A stretch of DNA of 64,000 bases from Vreelandella zhaodongensis (GTDB lineage: Bacteria > Pseudomonadota > Gammaproteobacteria > Pseudomonadales > Halomonadaceae), in contig NZ_JACCDD010000001.1 in assembly GCF_013415115.1 (NCBI RefSeq), positions 620,001 to 684,000 of the forward strand. Direction: 5' to 3'. Each line of letters starts with the position of its first letter. The stretch's first letter is position 1. The position numbers and the translations under genes are program-made. The notes under the pieces were generated by a model, which saw only the letters and a program-made list of their open reading frames with translations, did not search any database and had not been told where the DNA came from. Positions 1-9,423 of this stretch are shown here, one piece after another.

Positions 1-407
1 AAGGCCGCTTTATTTACTACGTGGGGCCTGTTGATCCTGTTGGTGACGAAGTTGTTGGCCCAGCTGGTCCGACCACTGCGACTCGGATGGATAAATTCAC
101 CCGCACCATGCTCGAAGAGACCGGCCTGCTAGGCATGGTTGGTAAAGCGGAGCGTGGTCAGGCTGCTATTGATGCTATCCGAGATAACGAAGCCGTTTAC
201 CTGATGGCCGTAGGTGGTTCTGCTTACCTTGTTGCCCAAGCAATCAAGAAATCTCGTGTTGTTGGTTTTGAAGACCTCGGCATGGAAGCTATCTATGAGT
301 TTGAGGTTGAAGATATGCCGGTAACGGTGGCCGTTGACAGTCAAGGCACATCAGTTCACCAAACAGGTCCCGCAAAATGGAAAGAAATCATCGCTCAAAA
401 AGCCTAA
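1..407 (+). CDS. Fumarate hydratase class I, C-terminal part (5' truncated)
   Basis: This is the C-terminal end of an iron-sulfur (class I) fumarase, which interconverts fumarate and malate in the TCA cycle. The frame is open from the first bases (GRFIYYVGPVDP...), so the gene starts before the window. The stretch VGPAGPTTATRMDKFTRTML and the later GKAERG and AVGGSAYLVAQAIK segments are typical of the C-terminal beta domain of this family. The family is known to be about 500 residues, so only about the last quarter is seen. A strong hairpin terminator follows 33 bases after the stop. The Fe-S cysteines lie upstream and cannot be checked; fumA versus fumB cannot be decided. Confidence 0.93.
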   Translation, partial: GRFIYYVGPVDPVGDEVVGPAGPTTATRMDKFTRTMLEETGLLGMVGKAERGQAAIDAIRDNEAVYLMAVGGSAYLVAQAIKKSRVVGFEDLGMEAIYEFEVEDMPVTVAVDSQGTSVHQTGPAKWKEIIAQKA

Positions 408-440
408 CAATTTGATAGTATTGTAAAAGCAATACTCGAT

Positions 441-471
441 ACAGAGGCCCCGTCTTTCACGGGGCTTCTGT
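441..471 (+). terminator. Terminator after fumarase
   Basis: A 12-bp stem (ACAGAGGCCCCG pairing with CGGGGCTTCTGT, one G-U pair) encloses a 7-base loop. There is only a weak T run after it. It lies between the fumarase stop and cls, so it most likely ends the fumarase transcript. Confidence 0.7.
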
Positions 472-526
472 GCATTAGCGGTGCTGAATTAATTGACAAT
501 ATTCACAGTATGACGAGGAACAGGCA

Positions 527-1945
527 ATGACCTCATGGTTGCTAGGGACAAGCATTATGTTGATACACCTGCTAGGGATCGTATCAGCTATCATGGCGCT
601 TATGTCTAGCCGTACATCACAGGGAGCTGTGGCTTGGATTATTTCCTTACTAACGTTTCCCTATGTCGCATTGCCAGCGTATTGGTTTTTTGGCCGCCCG
701 CGCTTTTATGGATATGTCACTGCCAGAGGAGCGCGCGATAATGTATTAAGGCGTGTGTTGATGCGTTATCGCCAAAATATCCAGCCGCATCTGTCCCTCC
801 CTCCTACCACTGATATTCAGGCAGTAGAGCAGTTAGCAATGATGCCCTTAACAAAGGGCAATAGTGCAGACTTATTAATTGACGGTGAGGCAACGTTCGA
901 GAGTCTCTTTGGCGGCATTGATCAAGCGCAAGATTATCTTTTGCTACAGTTTTTTATCGTAAGGAATGATTCCCTGGGTCGGCGTTTACAGCACCATTTG
1001 ATAAAAGCGGCACAGCGGGGGGTACGTGTTTATTTCTTATATGATGAGGTCGGGAGCCGAAAACTTAATGAAGGCTTTTTTAAAGAGCTGACAAAAGAGG
1101 GGATAGAAGTAAAAGCTTTTCGATCGTCTCGAGGCTTTAAACATCGCTTCCAGCTTAATTTCCGTAATCATCGTAAAATCGCTGTTGTTGATGGTAAGAG
1201 AGGATGGGTAGGTGGCTTTAACGTGGGCGTTGAGTATCTAGGCGAGGATCCACGTCATGGTCCCTGGCGTGATACCCATTTAGTGCTCAGTGGCCCCTGT
1301 GTTCTCGGTCTGCAAGAAGCCTTTTGGGAAGATTGGCACTGGGCGACGGGGGAGGTTATTACACTAAATTGGAACGCAGAAAGCCACCCCCATGATGACC
1401 ATCATGTCGTTATCGTGCCTTCTGGGCCAGCCGATAAGCAAGATACGGCCAGCCTTTTAATTCAGCAGCTAATTCATAGCGCGAATGAGAGGCTTTGGGT
1501 GACCAGTCCTTATTTTGTACCCGATCAAGGGGTGCAGGATGCATTACGGCTAGCGGCGATGCGCGGTGTGGATGTACGGGTAATGATCCCCGAGCGCCCA
1601 GACCATTTGCTGGTCTTTCTTTCCGCGTTTTCATTTCTGCCGGATATGTTGAGAGCTGGGGTCAAAATATACCGTTATCTCCCTGGGTTTTTACATCAAA
1701 AAGTCATATTGATTGATGACAGCGCCGCAACAGTTGGCACTATCAATCTAGATAATCGATCATTTAGGCTTAATTTTGAAATTACGGCGTTCATACCTAG
1801 TCCCGCATTTGCGAGCGATGTCCGTATAATGCTCGAAAAAGACTTTAACCACTGTCGCCGAATTACTATTGATGAAATTAACCAGCGGCCGATGTGGAAA
1901 AAAGTGGTTTCTCGTGCAGCTTACCTAACCGCACCTATTCAGTAG
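527..1945 (+). CDS. cls: Cardiolipin synthase, PLD family
   Basis: The protein (472 aa) joins two phosphatidylglycerol molecules, or a close variant of this reaction, to make cardiolipin in the inner membrane. Two hydrophobic N-terminal segments (about residues 5-26 and 34-54) are followed by a linker and two phospholipase-D domains. Both HKD motifs are intact: H215-x-K217-x4-D222 (NHRKIAVVDG) and H390-x-K392-x4-D397 (HQKVILIDD), each followed by the usual GG/GT-x-N segment. Length and layout match ClsA-type enzymes. The start follows a GAGGAA Shine-Dalgarno. It sits alone between a terminator and a LysR gene. In halophiles cardiolipin content is known to change with salt, which fits the genome but is inference for this gene. 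Confidence 0.93.
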   Translation: MTSWLLGTSIMLIHLLGIVSAIMALMSSRTSQGAVAWIISLLTFPYVALPAYWFFGRPRFYGYVTARGARDNVLRRVLMRYRQNIQPHLSLPPTTDIQAVEQLAMMPLTKGNSADLLIDGEATFESLFGGIDQAQDYLLLQFFIVRNDSLGRRLQHHLIKAAQRGVRVYFLYDEVGSRKLNEGFFKELTKEGIEVKAFRSSRGFKHRFQLNFRNHRKIAVVDGKRGWVGGFNVGVEYLGEDPRHGPWRDTHLVLSGPCVLGLQEAFWEDWHWATGEVITLNWNAESHPHDDHHVVIVPSGPADKQDTASLLIQQLIHSANERLWVTSPYFVPDQGVQDALRLAAMRGVDVRVMIPERPDHLLVFLSAFSFLPDMLRAGVKIYRYLPGFLHQKVILIDDSAATVGTINLDNRSFRLNFEITAFIPSPAFASDVRIMLEKDFNHCRRITIDEINQRPMWKKVVSRAAYLTAPIQ

Positions 1946-1997
1946 TTACCGTAATAGTTCGTACGCAGCTAACGATATTGGGCACAAGGAGTTTTGG

Positions 1998-2915
1998 GTG
2001 AATTTAGAAACAAAATGGCTCGAAGATTTTGTTGCGTTAGCCAATACACGAAGCTTTTCAGCATCTGCTAGGCAACGGCATGTGACACAACCTGCTTTCA
2101 GTCGCCGTATTCGTGCACTAGAGCAAGCCGTTGGCGTTACCTTGGTAGATCGCTCCACAACGCCTGTCGGATTATCTTCTGAAGGACAGTTGTTTTTAAT
2201 TACGGCACGTAATTTGGTTGAACAATTAAACGAGTCATTAAGTCACTTGCGAGGACTATCAATTGCCAATGAGGCACTTGATATTGTGGCAGCGCATTCG
2301 CTGGCACTGAGCTTTTTCCCTCCCTGGATTTCTCGTTTGCAAAAAGGCTTAGGGGAACTACCTACGCGGTTAGTTGCTATGAATGTAGGGGAAGCAATTC
2401 ATGTTCTCCGTGAGGGCAATTGCGATTTAATGCTCGCCTACTATGATCCTTTTGCGACCATGCAGCTAGACGCAGAAGTTTTCCCTTCGTTTTCTATCGG
2501 TAAGGTAAAAATGCTGCCTGTTTCATTGCCTGATGAGCAGGGTAATCCGCTTTTTTCGATTCAGACCGATAGCTCCATTCCCTATTTAGCCTATACCCAA
2601 GGCGCATTTCTTGGCCGCAGCGTGCGTATGCTGCTGAAAAACGATCCACTGCGAATGAAGCTTCGTACTGTTTATGAAACAGCGATGGCTGAAGGCTTAA
2701 AAGGTATGGTGCTTCAGGGCGTTGGGGTTGCGTGGATTCCTGACTTTTGTATTCGTGACGAGCTCAAAACAGGAAAACTAGTACGGGCAGGAGATGAAAG
2801 CTGGGATATCCCCCTAGAAATTCGTCTTTATCGCTGTTCGCTGGTTCATAAGCCTGGCGTTGAGCGGCTTTGGCGACAAATGATGAAATTGCCGCGTGAC
2901 TTCCTGCAAGCATAG
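1998..2915 (+). CDS. LysR-family regulator, HypT (YjiE)-like
   Basis: A LysR-type transcription factor of 305 aa. The N-terminal winged helix-turn-helix (residues about 5-62, with TQPAFSRRIRALEQAVGV) precedes an effector domain. The opening LETKWLEDFVALA and the segments AAHSLALSFFP and GMVLQGVGVAWIPDF strongly resemble E. coli HypT, the hypochlorite-responsive regulator whose activity depends on methionine oxidation. The assignment to that subfamily rests on remembered sequence, so the oxidant role is an inference. The start is GTG with AAGGAG seven bases upstream. It lies 52 bases after cls and is followed by the convergent nadM/Nudix gene. Confidence 0.85.
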   Translation: MNLETKWLEDFVALANTRSFSASARQRHVTQPAFSRRIRALEQAVGVTLVDRSTTPVGLSSEGQLFLITARNLVEQLNESLSHLRGLSIANEALDIVAAHSLALSFFPPWISRLQKGLGELPTRLVAMNVGEAIHVLREGNCDLMLAYYDPFATMQLDAEVFPSFSIGKVKMLPVSLPDEQGNPLFSIQTDSSIPYLAYTQGAFLGRSVRMLLKNDPLRMKLRTVYETAMAEGLKGMVLQGVGVAWIPDFCIRDELKTGKLVRAGDESWDIPLEIRLYRCSLVHKPGVERLWRQMMKLPRDFLQA

Positions 2916-2955
2916 CTGTCCCGCATGCCTTGCCAACATAACATGCATTTTTACG

Positions 2956-4050
2956 TTAGCAGGGCCCAAAATCGGCAGGCAACCCCAGGAAATTTTGAAT
3001 AATAAAGAAGTGATCCTCGAATAAGCTTTCTGGCTCAAGATCAGCAAGTGCCACCCAGCGCGCATGGTCACCCCCTTTTACCGGTTTTAAACGAGGCAAT
3101 TGCTGCTCTGGTCGAAGGGCAAAATAAAACGCTTCGGCTAGGGTGCGGCCGCGCCAGCTTCGGTGTGGTTCATCAAACAGCCGCTGACCGCGTAAAGAGC
3201 CTTTTAAAACGGGTTCAGGCACTTTAAGTCTCAATCGCTCGCGAAGCTCTCTCAAACAAGCATCTAACAGGCGTTCATGAGGGTTTATAAATCCCCCAGG
3301 TAGCGCAAAAAGTCCTTTCCCAGGCGCTGCGGTGCGTCGAACGAGTAGCACATGGCCTGACTGAACGACAACCGCATTCACAGTAACAAAGATGGGGGGA
3401 TAGGGAGCTTGTGACCATGCTTGTTTGTACTGATCCAGCAGTTGTTGCTCTTCCAAAAGCTGGTGGTATGCCTCACCTTTACAAAAGTTACCTACACTTT
3501 GTACCACGCCAGGCGGTAAATCGTGGTAAGCCCCAGTGCTCAGATAATCATCTGTAGAGCCTGGGGAGCGAAACAGGCGCTCACGTATTTGACTTGCTGA
3601 AATGCCCTCAACAAGAGGAACGCTAACAGACTCCCACTGGGGAAAGAGCGATAAATAGTAGCTGGATTGCCCTCGACTTGCGCCAATCAGCCCAATACGT
3701 GGCAGGCGTGCGTTGGCGGGAGCCGCCAGATCGCGCACTTTGCGCTGTACATCACGCACCCATACATCATCATTATACAGCGCATCCAACAGCGGTGTGA
3801 TTTCCAGGCGTTGATTATCTTTGTCGTCAAACCCTGAACGAATCATGGTTTGGCGCTCATTAAAATGCCATGGATTTCGTAAAGAACGAGCCTGCCAAGC
3901 GGAGCCTACAAGAACAATAACCTGGCGTGCCTGCTTCAATGCCTCTCGAATAATCGCCAAGTGGCCAAGATGAGGGGGCTGGAAACGACCAATGAACACC
4001 AAGCAGTCAAAATCGTAAGCCGTAGCAGATTGAACAGCATCCGAGTTCAT
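2956..4050 (-). CDS. Bifunctional NMN adenylyltransferase / Nudix hydrolase
   Basis: A 364-aa fusion of the NadM-Nudix type. The N-terminal half is a nucleotidyltransferase: GRFQPPHLGH at residues 21-30 is the HxGH nucleotide-binding motif and GISASQIRERL is the second signature. It should make NAD from NMN and ATP. The C-terminal half (about 225-364) is a Nudix domain, known in this family to act on ADP-ribose. The Nudix box (residues 253-275) is degenerate: E259, R267, E268 and E271 are kept, but R272 and R274 stand where the consensus has the second Glu of EE and the Gly. The chosen ATG has AGGAAG six bases upstream; an upstream in-frame start at 4137 lacks this support. Confidence 0.88.
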   Translation of the reverse strand: MNSDAVQSATAYDFDCLVFIGRFQPPHLGHLAIIREALKQARQVIVLVGSAWQARSLRNPWHFNERQTMIRSGFDDKDNQRLEITPLLDALYNDDVWVRDVQRKVRDLAAPANARLPRIGLIGASRGQSSYYLSLFPQWESVSVPLVEGISASQIRERLFRSPGSTDDYLSTGAYHDLPPGVVQSVGNFCKGEAYHQLLEEQQLLDQYKQAWSQAPYPPIFVTVNAVVVQSGHVLLVRRTAAPGKGLFALPGGFINPHERLLDACLRELRERLRLKVPEPVLKGSLRGQRLFDEPHRSWRGRTLAEAFYFALRPEQQLPRLKPVKGGDHARWVALADLEPESLFEDHFFIIQNFLGLPADFGPC

Positions 4051-4214
4051 AACGCTTCCTTGGTCGTTGGGAAAATGGTGACCAATCATTATGTAACGAG
4101 TGGTTATGGGGTGCAATGCAGTGCCGCCTGCGCTCAACGCGATAGTTCGGTATGATGCTAGACAGGCACCAATAATATCGCTAAATCAAGGACACGTTAT
4201 AAAAGGGAGTGTGC

Positions 4215-5114
4215 ATGCTGAAAAATACAATTGTTTTTTGGTGGAATGTGATGCAGGACGCAACCGCGCTTTGGCTAGAACGCAACGCGTTTAGTTATGC
4301 GGGGTCATTGGCGTTTTATACGCTTTTTTCGTTAGCGCCTACCGTTATTATTGCAGTGACAGTGATTGGGGTGGTGCTGGGGGAGGATGCTGCCCAAGGA
4401 CAGATTGTGGCACAGCTTCAAGACACTCTGGGTTCAGACGCTGCGCATGCCATTGAGCAAGCAGTGTCACAGTCGCGCATTGAGGAGTCAGGCCTACTAC
4501 CAACCCTATTGGGCTTTGCTGCATTAATGGTGGGTGCTACGACAGTTTTTGCACAAATGCAGTTTTCTCTCAATACTATCTGGGGAGTGACGGCAAAGCC
4601 TACTTCCAATAGTGCTCTTATATTTATCAAGAACCGCTTACTTTCCTTAACGGTTGTTTTGTCGATTGGTTTTATTCTGTTGGTATCGTTGGTGTTGGGG
4701 GTTGTCCTACGCGGCATGCTCCATGGGGCGGCCAACATACTGCCCTACACCAGCCTTTTGGCCACATCCCTTGAGTCGCTTATCTCATTGGCAATGGTGG
4801 TGTTGCTATTTGCGACTATCTTCAAAGTGTTGCCGGATGTCGTGCTGCGTTGGCAGGATGTACTTATTGGTGCTGTTGTGACCGCGGTCTTATTCACAAT
4901 TGGGCGCAGTGTCATTGCTATTTATCTCGCGCACACTGCAACAGCGTCCACATACGGAGCTGCGGGCTCTGTGGTTATGATCCTGCTTTGGGTATATTAC
5001 AGTTCATTAATTTTGCTGTTTGGCGCAGCCTTTACTCGTTCTCTTTTACTGCGCAGAGGACGTCCGTTAGTACCGCGCAATAGTGCTGTACTGGTAAGGC
5101 GAGAGTTGGTTTAA
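4215..5114 (+). CDS. YihY/BrkB-family inner-membrane protein
   Basis: An integral membrane protein of 299 aa with about six hydrophobic helices and the family signature FSYAGSLAFYTLFSLAP near the N terminus, plus TASTYGAAGSVVMILLWVYYSS near the C terminus. Members were once called ribonuclease BN or BrkB in error; their true role is unknown. The ATG at 4215 is preferred because GGGAG lies just upstream; a GTG at 4209 overlaps that site. It is divergent from the nadM gene and 31 bases upstream of acyP. Confidence 0.85.
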   Translation: MLKNTIVFWWNVMQDATALWLERNAFSYAGSLAFYTLFSLAPTVIIAVTVIGVVLGEDAAQGQIVAQLQDTLGSDAAHAIEQAVSQSRIEESGLLPTLLGFAALMVGATTVFAQMQFSLNTIWGVTAKPTSNSALIFIKNRLLSLTVVLSIGFILLVSLVLGVVLRGMLHGAANILPYTSLLATSLESLISLAMVVLLFATIFKVLPDVVLRWQDVLIGAVVTAVLFTIGRSVIAIYLAHTATASTYGAAGSVVMILLWVYYSSLILLFGAAFTRSLLLRRGRPLVPRNSAVLVRRELV

Positions 5115-5145
5115 CCCCCGTTCTGGAAACAGTGGAGGAGCAATT

Positions 5146-5421
5146 ATGTCTACTTGCTGTGTACGTGCCAATGTAACTGGGAAAGTGCAAGGCGTGTGGT
5201 TTCGTCGCTCAACCCAGGCTCAGGCTCTTCAGCGAGGCCTCACTGGCTACGCAAAAAATCTTCCTGATGGACGTGTTGAAGTCGTTTTATGCGGTGAATC
5301 AGCGGCGGTGTCTACGCTGACGGAATGGTTATGGCAAGGACCAGAAGGAGCGCGGGTTACCCATGTCACCATTGACGTATTAGAGGATTACCGCGCTCCA
5401 GATCATTTCGCCACCTATTAA
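5146..5421 (+). CDS. acyP: Acylphosphatase
   Basis: A 91-aa cytosolic enzyme that hydrolyses acyl phosphates such as 1,3-bisphosphoglycerate and acetyl phosphate. The two family signatures are present: GKVQGVWFR with the phosphate-binding Arg20, and GYAKNLPDGRVEV with catalytic Asn38. The length is normal. GGAGG precedes the ATG. It converges on the hydroxyacid dehydrogenase with only 11 bases between the stops and no evident terminator. Confidence 0.95.
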   Translation: MSTCCVRANVTGKVQGVWFRRSTQAQALQRGLTGYAKNLPDGRVEVVLCGESAAVSTLTEWLWQGPEGARVTHVTIDVLEDYRAPDHFATY

Positions 5422-5432
5422 TCGGCGCTTAA

Positions 5433-6383
5433 TTAGTTCGCCTCATATTGCCATTGCTTAATATTATCAGCGGTGAGCGCCACAATATTCTGGCGAGCCT
5501 CTGGAGTTATCCAGGCATTATGAGGCGTTACTATTAAATTCAGTGGCTCCCCATTGGCTAACGCTGTTAGCAAAGGATGACCATTGATGGGTGGTTCTGT
5601 GGGAAGCACATCCACTGCTAGGCCGCCTATATTGCCCTCGCGCAGCGCCTCAAGTGCGGCTTCTTCATCGATGATGCCGCCGCGAGCACAGTTAACGAGT
5701 AATAGAGAAGACTTTGCCTTTTCTAATCGTTTGCGGTTGATTAGGTGCTGGGTGGCTTCGTTAAGTGGGCAGTGCAGGCTGATGACGTCGGCGGTAGGTA
5801 ATAACTCATCAAGTGATGGCCGCTTATCTTCTGCCTCATTGCCCGGCCGAGCGGCAAAGGTCACTTCCATGCCAAACGCTTGCGCCAGACGCGCCACTTC
5901 TGAACCTAGCTCTCCTTGACCTACCATGACCAGGCGCTTACCTGAAAGCTGCAGCGTTGAGTGACCTTGTAAACAAAAGAAATCGCTGCGCTGCCACTCG
6001 CCGCGAGCGATATCGGCTTGGTAACGTGGCAATCGGTTTGCCAGTGTCAGCATTAACATTAAGGTGTGCTGAGAAACGCTAGCTGTTCCGTAGGCGGTGA
6101 CGTTCTTTACACTAATGTTTTGGGCTTTAGCAGTGTTGAGGTCAATGTTGTTAAGTCCTGTCGCCAGCACACATATAAGCTTGAGCTTAGGCAGTGCTGC
6201 CAAGGTTTCAGCATTTAGTACGACTTTGTTGACGATCGCTATGTCCGCATCTGCCAAACGTGCACAAGCCTGCTCGGAAGTGCTTTGCTGGTATACATCT
6301 AAATGGCTAACAATGTTTCGAATTGCTGTCAGATCGATATCCGCGCCTAAGCTCTCGGCATCCAGCATTACCGCATTGGGCAT
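5433..6383 (-). CDS. D-2-hydroxyacid dehydrogenase (glycerate dehydrogenase/hydroxypyruvate reductase type)
   Basis: A 316-aa NAD(P)-dependent reductase of 2-ketoacids. The Rossmann region shows VGQGELGSEVARLAQAFGM. The catalytic set of the family is present: Arg in NCARGG, Glu in LPTEPP, and His in TPHNAW. AYGTASVSQHTLMLML is the typical helix before the nucleotide domain. Substrate cannot be told from sequence; hydroxypyruvate/glyoxylate is the usual assignment for relatives of this length. The ATG at 6383 follows GGAG by nine bases, while the ATG at 6398 has no such site. It is divergent from the fmdB-aspS pair. Confidence 0.87.
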   Translation of the reverse strand: MPNAVMLDAESLGADIDLTAIRNIVSHLDVYQQSTSEQACARLADADIAIVNKVVLNAETLAALPKLKLICVLATGLNNIDLNTAKAQNISVKNVTAYGTASVSQHTLMLMLTLANRLPRYQADIARGEWQRSDFFCLQGHSTLQLSGKRLVMVGQGELGSEVARLAQAFGMEVTFAARPGNEAEDKRPSLDELLPTADVISLHCPLNEATQHLINRKRLEKAKSSLLLVNCARGGIIDEEAALEALREGNIGGLAVDVLPTEPPINGHPLLTALANGEPLNLIVTPHNAWITPEARQNIVALTADNIKQWQYEAN

Positions 6384-6585
6384 TTTTCTTTTCTCCATTA
6401 TCTGCTGAGAAGCGCTTGGCCTTGCTCAGCAGGGGGCACAAAAGGGTATAATGTGTCGCTCTATCAACCGCAGTCTTGGAATTTATCCCAGCAGGCCACA
6501 TATTCTTTGCCTGGCAACCGTTAGATTTGCCACTAGTCTATACAAACTTAGCCTGTCGGAGTTGAGCTTTTCAGGAGTTATCAAC

Positions 6586-6867
6586 ATGCCCATCTATGAG
6601 TACGAGTGCAAGGCCTGCGGTCATCGCATGGAAAAATTGCAGAAAATCAGCGCGGATCCGCTGAAGGATTGCCCCGCGTGTCAGCGAGCCAGTCTTGAAC
6701 GTTTGGTCTCAGCGGCTGGTTTCCGTCTTGCTGGCGGCGGTTGGTATGAAACCGATTTTAAAACAGGAAGTAAGAAAAACTTGGCTGCAGAAGGCCAAGC
6801 TACTTCCAGCACTGGTGCCACAAGCGATACCAGTAGCGCATCAACGAAAAAGGGCGCCGCGGCTTAG
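6586..6867 (+). CDS. FmdB-family zinc-ribbon protein
   Basis: A 93-aa protein. The N-terminal 40 residues form a zinc ribbon with C8-x2-C11 and C29-x2-C32 (MPIYEYECKACGHRMEKLQ); the tail is low-complexity, rich in Ser, Thr, Gly and Ala. The FmdB name comes from a regulator in methylotrophs, but the molecular role in proteobacteria is unknown. AGGAG lies seven bases before the ATG. It lies 66 bases upstream of aspS, a gene order known from many gammaproteobacteria, and is probably cotranscribed with it. Confidence 0.88.
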   Translation: MPIYEYECKACGHRMEKLQKISADPLKDCPACQRASLERLVSAAGFRLAGGGWYETDFKTGSKKNLAAEGQATSSTGATSDTSSASTKKGAAA

Positions 6868-6933
6868 CTGCGGTTGTCAGGGCCACAACGGCCCACGACA
6901 ATCTTATTGCCACGAAACAGAACAGGATTAGAC

Positions 6934-8715
6934 ATGCGCAGCCATTATTGCGGCCAGCTTAACGAAACTTTGGTGGAACAAACGGTCACTGTCTGCGGTT
7001 GGGTGCATCGCCGCCGTGACCATGGTGGGGTCATCTTTCTGGATATGCGCGATCGCGATGGTATCGCTCAATTCGTAGTCGACCCTGATACCGCCGAGGC
7101 ATTTGCTAATGCTGACCGTGCTCGCAGTGAGTACGTGCTTCGTATTACTGGCCGTGTCCGGCTGCGCCCTGAAGGAACGCAGAACCCCAACATGCCAACC
7201 GGTATGATTGAGGTATTAGCGAAAGAGGTGGAGGTACTCAACACGGCTGCCACACCACCTTTTCAGCTCGATGAGCACAATAAAGTAGGTGAAGAAGTTC
7301 GCTTAAAGCACCGCTATATCGATCTTCGTCGTCCGGATATGATTGAGAAGTTACGCTTGCGTTCGCGTATTTCTCATAACGTTCGCGCCTACTTGGAAAA
7401 TCAAGGTTTCCTGGATATTGAAACGCCGGTATTGACTCGCGCAACGCCGGAAGGTGCCCGCGACTACCTCGTTCCTAGCCGGACACATGCAGGTAGCTTC
7501 TTTGCACTACCTCAGTCGCCTCAGCTGTTTAAGCAGCTGTTAATGGTGGCCGGTTTTGATCGCTACTACCAGATCGCTAAATGCTTCCGTGATGAAGATC
7601 TGCGGGCTGATCGCCAGCCTGAGTTTACGCAAATCGATATTGAGGCGTCTTTTGTTGAAGAAGACGACATCATGGGCATTACCGAAGCCATGATTCGTCA
7701 ACTCTTCCAGGAAGTGCTGAGCGTTGAACTGCCTGAGTTCCCGCGGATGACCTGGCAAGAAGCAATGGATCGCTTTGGTTCTGATAAGCCGGATCTACGT
7801 ATTCCGCTAGAATTGACCGATGTTGATGATCTGATGCAACAGGTTGATTTTAAAGTCTTCTCAGGTCCTGCAAGTGCGGAAGACGGCCGCGTAGCGGCAT
7901 TGAAAGTGCCGGGTGGCGCCCAATTGTCTCGTAAAGAAATCGACGAATATACGAAATTCGTTGGTATTTATGGTGCGAAAGGGCTGGCGTGGATTAAAGT
8001 CAATGAGCGTGCCAAAGGGCTTGAGGGACTTCAATCACCCATTGTTAAGTTCATGGAAAATATTGTTGAAGAGCTGCTTGATCGCGTAGGCGCTGCAGAT
8101 GGCGACATCATTTTCTTTGGTGCGGATAAAGCGCGCATCGTCAATGAGGCAATTGGGGCATTACGCGTCAAGTTAGGTGCCGACCTTGAGCTTTATACTC
8201 AAGCATGGGCTCCGTTATGGGTGGTCGACTTCCCGATGTTTGAAGCAGATGACAACGGTCGCCTCAGCCCGCTACATCACCCGTTCACGGCGCCTTCTTG
8301 CTCGCCAGAAGCACTTAAAGCTGACCCAGCAAACGCATTGTCGCGTGCTTACGATATGGTGCTAAACGGAACTGAGCTAGGCGGTGGTTCCATTCGTATT
8401 CACGATCAAACCATGCAAAGCACTGTCTTTGAGATTTTGGGCATTGGCCAAGAGGAAGCGCAAGAAAAGTTCGGCTTCTTGCTTGATGCTCTCCAATACG
8501 GTGCACCTCCCCATGGTGGCCTAGCGTTCGGCTTAGATCGCTTAGTCATGCTGATGGCTGGAGCCAAGACAATTCGTGAGGTTATTGCCTTCCCGAAAAC
8601 CCAGAGTGCTGGTTGTTTAATGACTGACGCACCAGGTGAAGTTAGCGCAGATCAGTTGAAAGACCTGAACATCCGTCTGCGCCAAAAAGCGAAAGCAGAG
8701 ACCGCCAGCGAGTAA
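6934..8715 (+). CDS. aspS: Aspartyl-tRNA synthetase
   Basis: A 593-aa class II synthetase that charges tRNA-Asp. Domains in order: an OB-fold anticodon-binding region ([27 protein letters not shown]), the catalytic core with motif 2 ([18 protein letters not shown]), the bacterial GAD insertion (about residues 290-420), and motif 3 ([13 protein letters not shown]). The length is that of bacterial AspRS. The ATG at 6934 fits the family N terminus ([11 protein letters not shown]); an upstream in-frame ATG would add 20 unrelated residues. A terminator follows. Whether it is discriminating or non-discriminating (Asp/Asn) cannot be told here. Confidence 0.97.
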   Translation: MRSHYCGQLNETLVEQTVTVCGWVHRRRDHGGVIFLDMRDRDGIAQFVVDPDTAEAFANADRARSEYVLRITGRVRLRPEGTQNPNMPTGMIEVLAKEVEVLNTAATPPFQLDEHNKVGEEVRLKHRYIDLRRPDMIEKLRLRSRISHNVRAYLENQGFLDIETPVLTRATPEGARDYLVPSRTHAGSFFALPQSPQLFKQLLMVAGFDRYYQIAKCFRDEDLRADRQPEFTQIDIEASFVEEDDIMGITEAMIRQLFQEVLSVELPEFPRMTWQEAMDRFGSDKPDLRIPLELTDVDDLMQQVDFKVFSGPASAEDGRVAALKVPGGAQLSRKEIDEYTKFVGIYGAKGLAWIKVNERAKGLEGLQSPIVKFMENIVEELLDRVGAADGDIIFFGADKARIVNEAIGALRVKLGADLELYTQAWAPLWVVDFPMFEADDNGRLSPLHHPFTAPSCSPEALKADPANALSRAYDMVLNGTELGGGSIRIHDQTMQSTVFEILGIGQEEAQEKFGFLLDALQYGAPPHGGLAFGLDRLVMLMAGAKTIREVIAFPKTQSAGCLMTDAPGEVSADQLKDLNIRLRQKAKAETASE

Positions 8716-8740
8716 TTGCTAACGCTGCTTTTTAGCTCAG

Positions 8741-8769
8741 CACCGACGTTTAGGCGTCGGTGTTTTTGT
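8741..8769 (+). terminator. Terminator after aspS
   Basis: An 8-bp perfect stem (CACCGACG / CGTCGGTG) with a 6-base loop followed by TTTTTGTTT, a standard intrinsic terminator between aspS and ruvC. Confidence 0.88.
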
Positions 8770-8801
8770 TTGAACAGTTCGCTATCAATAGGGAAGGTGA
8801 C

Positions 8802-9353
8802 ATGGATGAAAAACAGCCCGCTCCTGCGATTAGGATTTTGGGTATCGATCCAGGTTCGCGTATCACGGGCTATGGTGTCATCGATTTAGTGGGTGTTAAG
8901 CCTCATTATGTTGCCAGTGGCTGTATTAGAACGACCGATGGCCCTTTAGAGCAGCGGTTGGCACAAATTTATGCAGGCCTAAGTGAAGTAGTCGGCCTAC
9001 ATCGACCCGATGCAGTCGCCATTGAGCGAGTCTTTATGGCTAAAAATCCCGATTCAGCACTAAAGCTTGGTCAAGCGCGGGGCACGGCTCTCGTCTGCAT
9101 AGCGAATCACGGCCTGAATATAGCAGAATATGCAGCAAGGCAAATTAAACAAGCCGTCACTGGCCAAGGGGGCGCAGATAAAAGTCAAGTACAGCATATG
9201 GTCACCGCCATCCTGCAACTCTCTTCGGCGCCACAGGCGGACGCTGCGGATGCGTTAGCCATCGCGCTTACCCATGGATACGCTGGACACGGCCTGCTTG
9301 CTGCGACCTCTAAAGGAGGTCGGCGGCGTAGCACAGGTCGCTGGCGGCTTTAG
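8802..9353 (+). CDS. ruvC: Crossover junction endodeoxyribonuclease RuvC
   Basis: A 183-aa Holliday-junction resolvase that works with the RuvAB branch-migration motor. The acidic active-site residues are visible: Asp in [15 protein letters not shown], Glu in AIERVF, and the Asp pair in [14 protein letters not shown]. The ATG at 8802 has GGAAGG upstream; an upstream in-frame ATG at 8760 lies within the aspS terminator. It is the first gene of the ruvC-ruvA-ruvB order, with 70 bases to ruvA. Confidence 0.96.
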   Translation: MDEKQPAPAIRILGIDPGSRITGYGVIDLVGVKPHYVASGCIRTTDGPLEQRLAQIYAGLSEVVGLHRPDAVAIERVFMAKNPDSALKLGQARGTALVCIANHGLNIAEYAARQIKQAVTGQGGADKSQVQHMVTAILQLSSAPQADAADALAIALTHGYAGHGLLAATSKGGRRRSTGRWRL

Positions 9354-9423
9354 CTGCCTACTGGTCATTTGTACAGAGTGTCTTTATAGTAAATGCCAGC
9401 TTTTTATTATTGCGAGCATATTT

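Noticed and set aside
4100..4294. 64-codon frame in the nadM-yihY gap
   Set aside because: It overlaps the yihY start out of frame and has no ribosome site or familiar sequence.
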